From Pseudovibrio denitrificans JCM 12308 (lineage in GTDB: Bacteria > Pseudomonadota > Alphaproteobacteria > Rhizobiales > Stappiaceae), in contig NZ_BAZK01000008.1 in the NCBI RefSeq assembly GCF_001310815.1, positions 1 to 64,000 on the forward strand: a stretch of 64,000 nt of DNA, in the 5' to 3' direction. The position numbers were made by a program, and so were the translations under genes. Below the pieces are notes generated by a model. It did not search any database and was not told the DNA's origin. It worked only from the letters and a program-made list of their open reading frames with translations. Positions 62,984 to 64,000 of this stretch are shown piece by piece (position 1 is the first letter of the stretch; every line of letters starts with the position of its first letter).

Positions 62984-64000
62984 CTAGGTGTTGTAAGGGA
63001 TATACAGGGCAAGCCCTTGCCAAAAGTAAAGCAAGGCCGCTGTTGCCAGCATCATCAGCGCAAACGGCCATGCACCCTTGGCAACCTCTGACAGTTTTGC
63101 GCCCCCAACGGCTTGAATGATAAAGAGGTTCATTCCCACCGGCGGTGTGATCAGCGCAGTCTCAATCAGCACCACGAAGAAGATGCCGAACCAGATCGGG
63201 TCGATGAACATGCCTTCCAGAGCCGGGAACAACACGGGCACCATAATCAGCAACATGCTGAGGGATTCCAGGAAGAACCCGACAATCAGCAGCACCAGAC
63301 CAACGGCAAGAATGAACATGCCGGGCTCAGAAATGTTGGAGGTGAGCAGTGTGGAGATATCCTGCGGCAGGCGGTAAAGCGTGATCGCGTAGGAGAAAAC
63401 CTTGGCCCCTGCAATGATGAGGAACACCATGGTGGTGGTCTTCATGGACTTATAGGTGGCTTCCTTCATCTTCTCCAAGTTCATGCGCCCCATGGCGAAT
63501 GTGATGATGAGCGCCATAACAAAGCCGATGCCTGCGCTTTCAGAAGGTGTGGCGATGCCCATGTAGATGGAACCGATGATGGACGCAGCAAGCAACAGAG
63601 TTGGCAGCGCCATGAAAGTTGCCCGGCGGCGCTCCTCCCAACTCGCCTTTTCCACCCGCTCATAATTGCTGTTAAAGCGGGAGTAGAGCATGCCGTAGAC
63701 GATGAAGACACTGGCAAGGAACAGGCCCGGCCCGATCCCCGCAAGGAAGAGTTTCGGGATTGAGGTTTCTGTCACGATGCCATAGAGGATCAACGGAATA
63801 GACGGCGGTATAAGAATACCCAGCGTGCCACCAGCGGCCAGCATGCCCAGCACAAACGGGCGCTCATAACCGCGAGAAGTCATCTCGGGGATCGCTACTG
63901 TTGCAATGGTCGCTGCGGTGGCAACAGAAGAGCCGGAAACGGCAGAAAACAGGCCGCAAGACAGAATGGTCGCTACGCCGAGCCCACCCGGCCAATGCCC
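62984..64000 (-). CDS. TRAP transporter large permease (DctM type), N-terminus cut by window end
   Basis: At least 339 residues; no stop is met up to 64000, and the family length is about 430. The open reading upstream of 63883 is HWPGGLGVATILSCGLFSAV followed by SGSSVATAATIATVAIPEM, the usual DctM segment, so the internal ATG at 63883 is not the start. Other motifs: GTLGILIPPSIPLILYGIV, FFLESLSMLLIMVPVLFPAL and ITPPVGMNLFIIQAV. Its stop is 18 bases before the lyase gene. Confidence 0.9.
   Translation of the reverse strand, partial: GHWPGGLGVATILSCGLFSAVSGSSVATAATIATVAIPEMTSRGYERPFVLGMLAAGGTLGILIPPSIPLILYGIVTETSIPKLFLAGIGPGLFLASVFIVYGMLYSRFNSNYERVEKASWEERRRATFMALPTLLLAASIIGSIYMGIATPSESAGIGFVMALIITFAMGRMNLEKMKEATYKSMKTTTMVFLIIAGAKVFSYAITLYRLPQDISTLLTSNISEPGMFILAVGLVLLIVGFFLESLSMLLIMVPVLFPALEGMFIDPIWFGIFFVVLIETALITPPVGMNLFIIQAVGGAKLSEVAKGAWPFALMMLATAALLYFWQGLALYIPYNT

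Overview
The window looks like chromosomal DNA from a heterotrophic, probably marine alphaproteobacterium. A Pseudovibrio/Stappiaceae-type organism is my best guess, from overall protein character and five TRAP transporter systems in 64 kb; no rRNA, tRNA or housekeeping marker is present to settle it. No phage, insertion sequence, CRISPR array or tRNA was recognised. Almost everything is catabolic: uptake systems sit next to the enzymes and regulators that use the imported substrate.

Layout. 1-2400: left-cut TRAP binding protein divergent from an amino-acid oxidase/RidA pair across an operator-rich gap. 2400-9460: small unknowns, pntAB (proton-translocating transhydrogenase), a secreted protein and a DUF6502/DUF5666 pair. 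9600-13350: an unusual operon of a stand-alone amino-acid adenylation enzyme, a membrane flavoprotein and an enoyl-CoA hydratase. 13400-16130: LysR, AhpD-like, DUF1348 and PNPOx-like genes. 16180-24240: LysR, TRAP transporter, three-subunit amino-acid/opine dehydrogenase, RidA, TetR. 24520-30940: His/Asp-rich secreted protein, two-component system, DJ-1/PfpI protein, copper amine oxidase and FeaR-like regulator. 31200-33440: LysR and a TDT-family carrier.

33240-42245: RpiR regulator, N-formylglutamate amidohydrolase-like enzyme, TRAP transporter, gamma-glutamylpolyamine-synthetase-like enzyme, aldehyde dehydrogenase and iron alcohol dehydrogenase. Together these could form a gamma-glutamylated amino-alcohol pathway. 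42324-49725: peptide ABC transporter with a Xaa-Pro aminopeptidase. 50140-59583: homogentisate/gentisate-type aromatic catabolism (maleylacetoacetate isomerase, fumarylacetoacetase, FAD hydroxylase, atypical metallo-beta-lactamase-fold protein, VOC protein, TRAP transporter) without a recognisable classical ring-cleavage dioxygenase. 59769-64000: flavin monooxygenase, ParD-like/methionine aminopeptidase pair, PEP-mutase/isocitrate-lyase family lyase and the start of a fifth TRAP system.

Caution: at least twelve otherwise normal genes or gene segments are broken by what looks like one missing base each, often at a short homopolymer. Such a scattered pattern in well-conserved proteins is more likely sequencing or assembly error than gene decay, so these are listed as single CDSs with the break noted.
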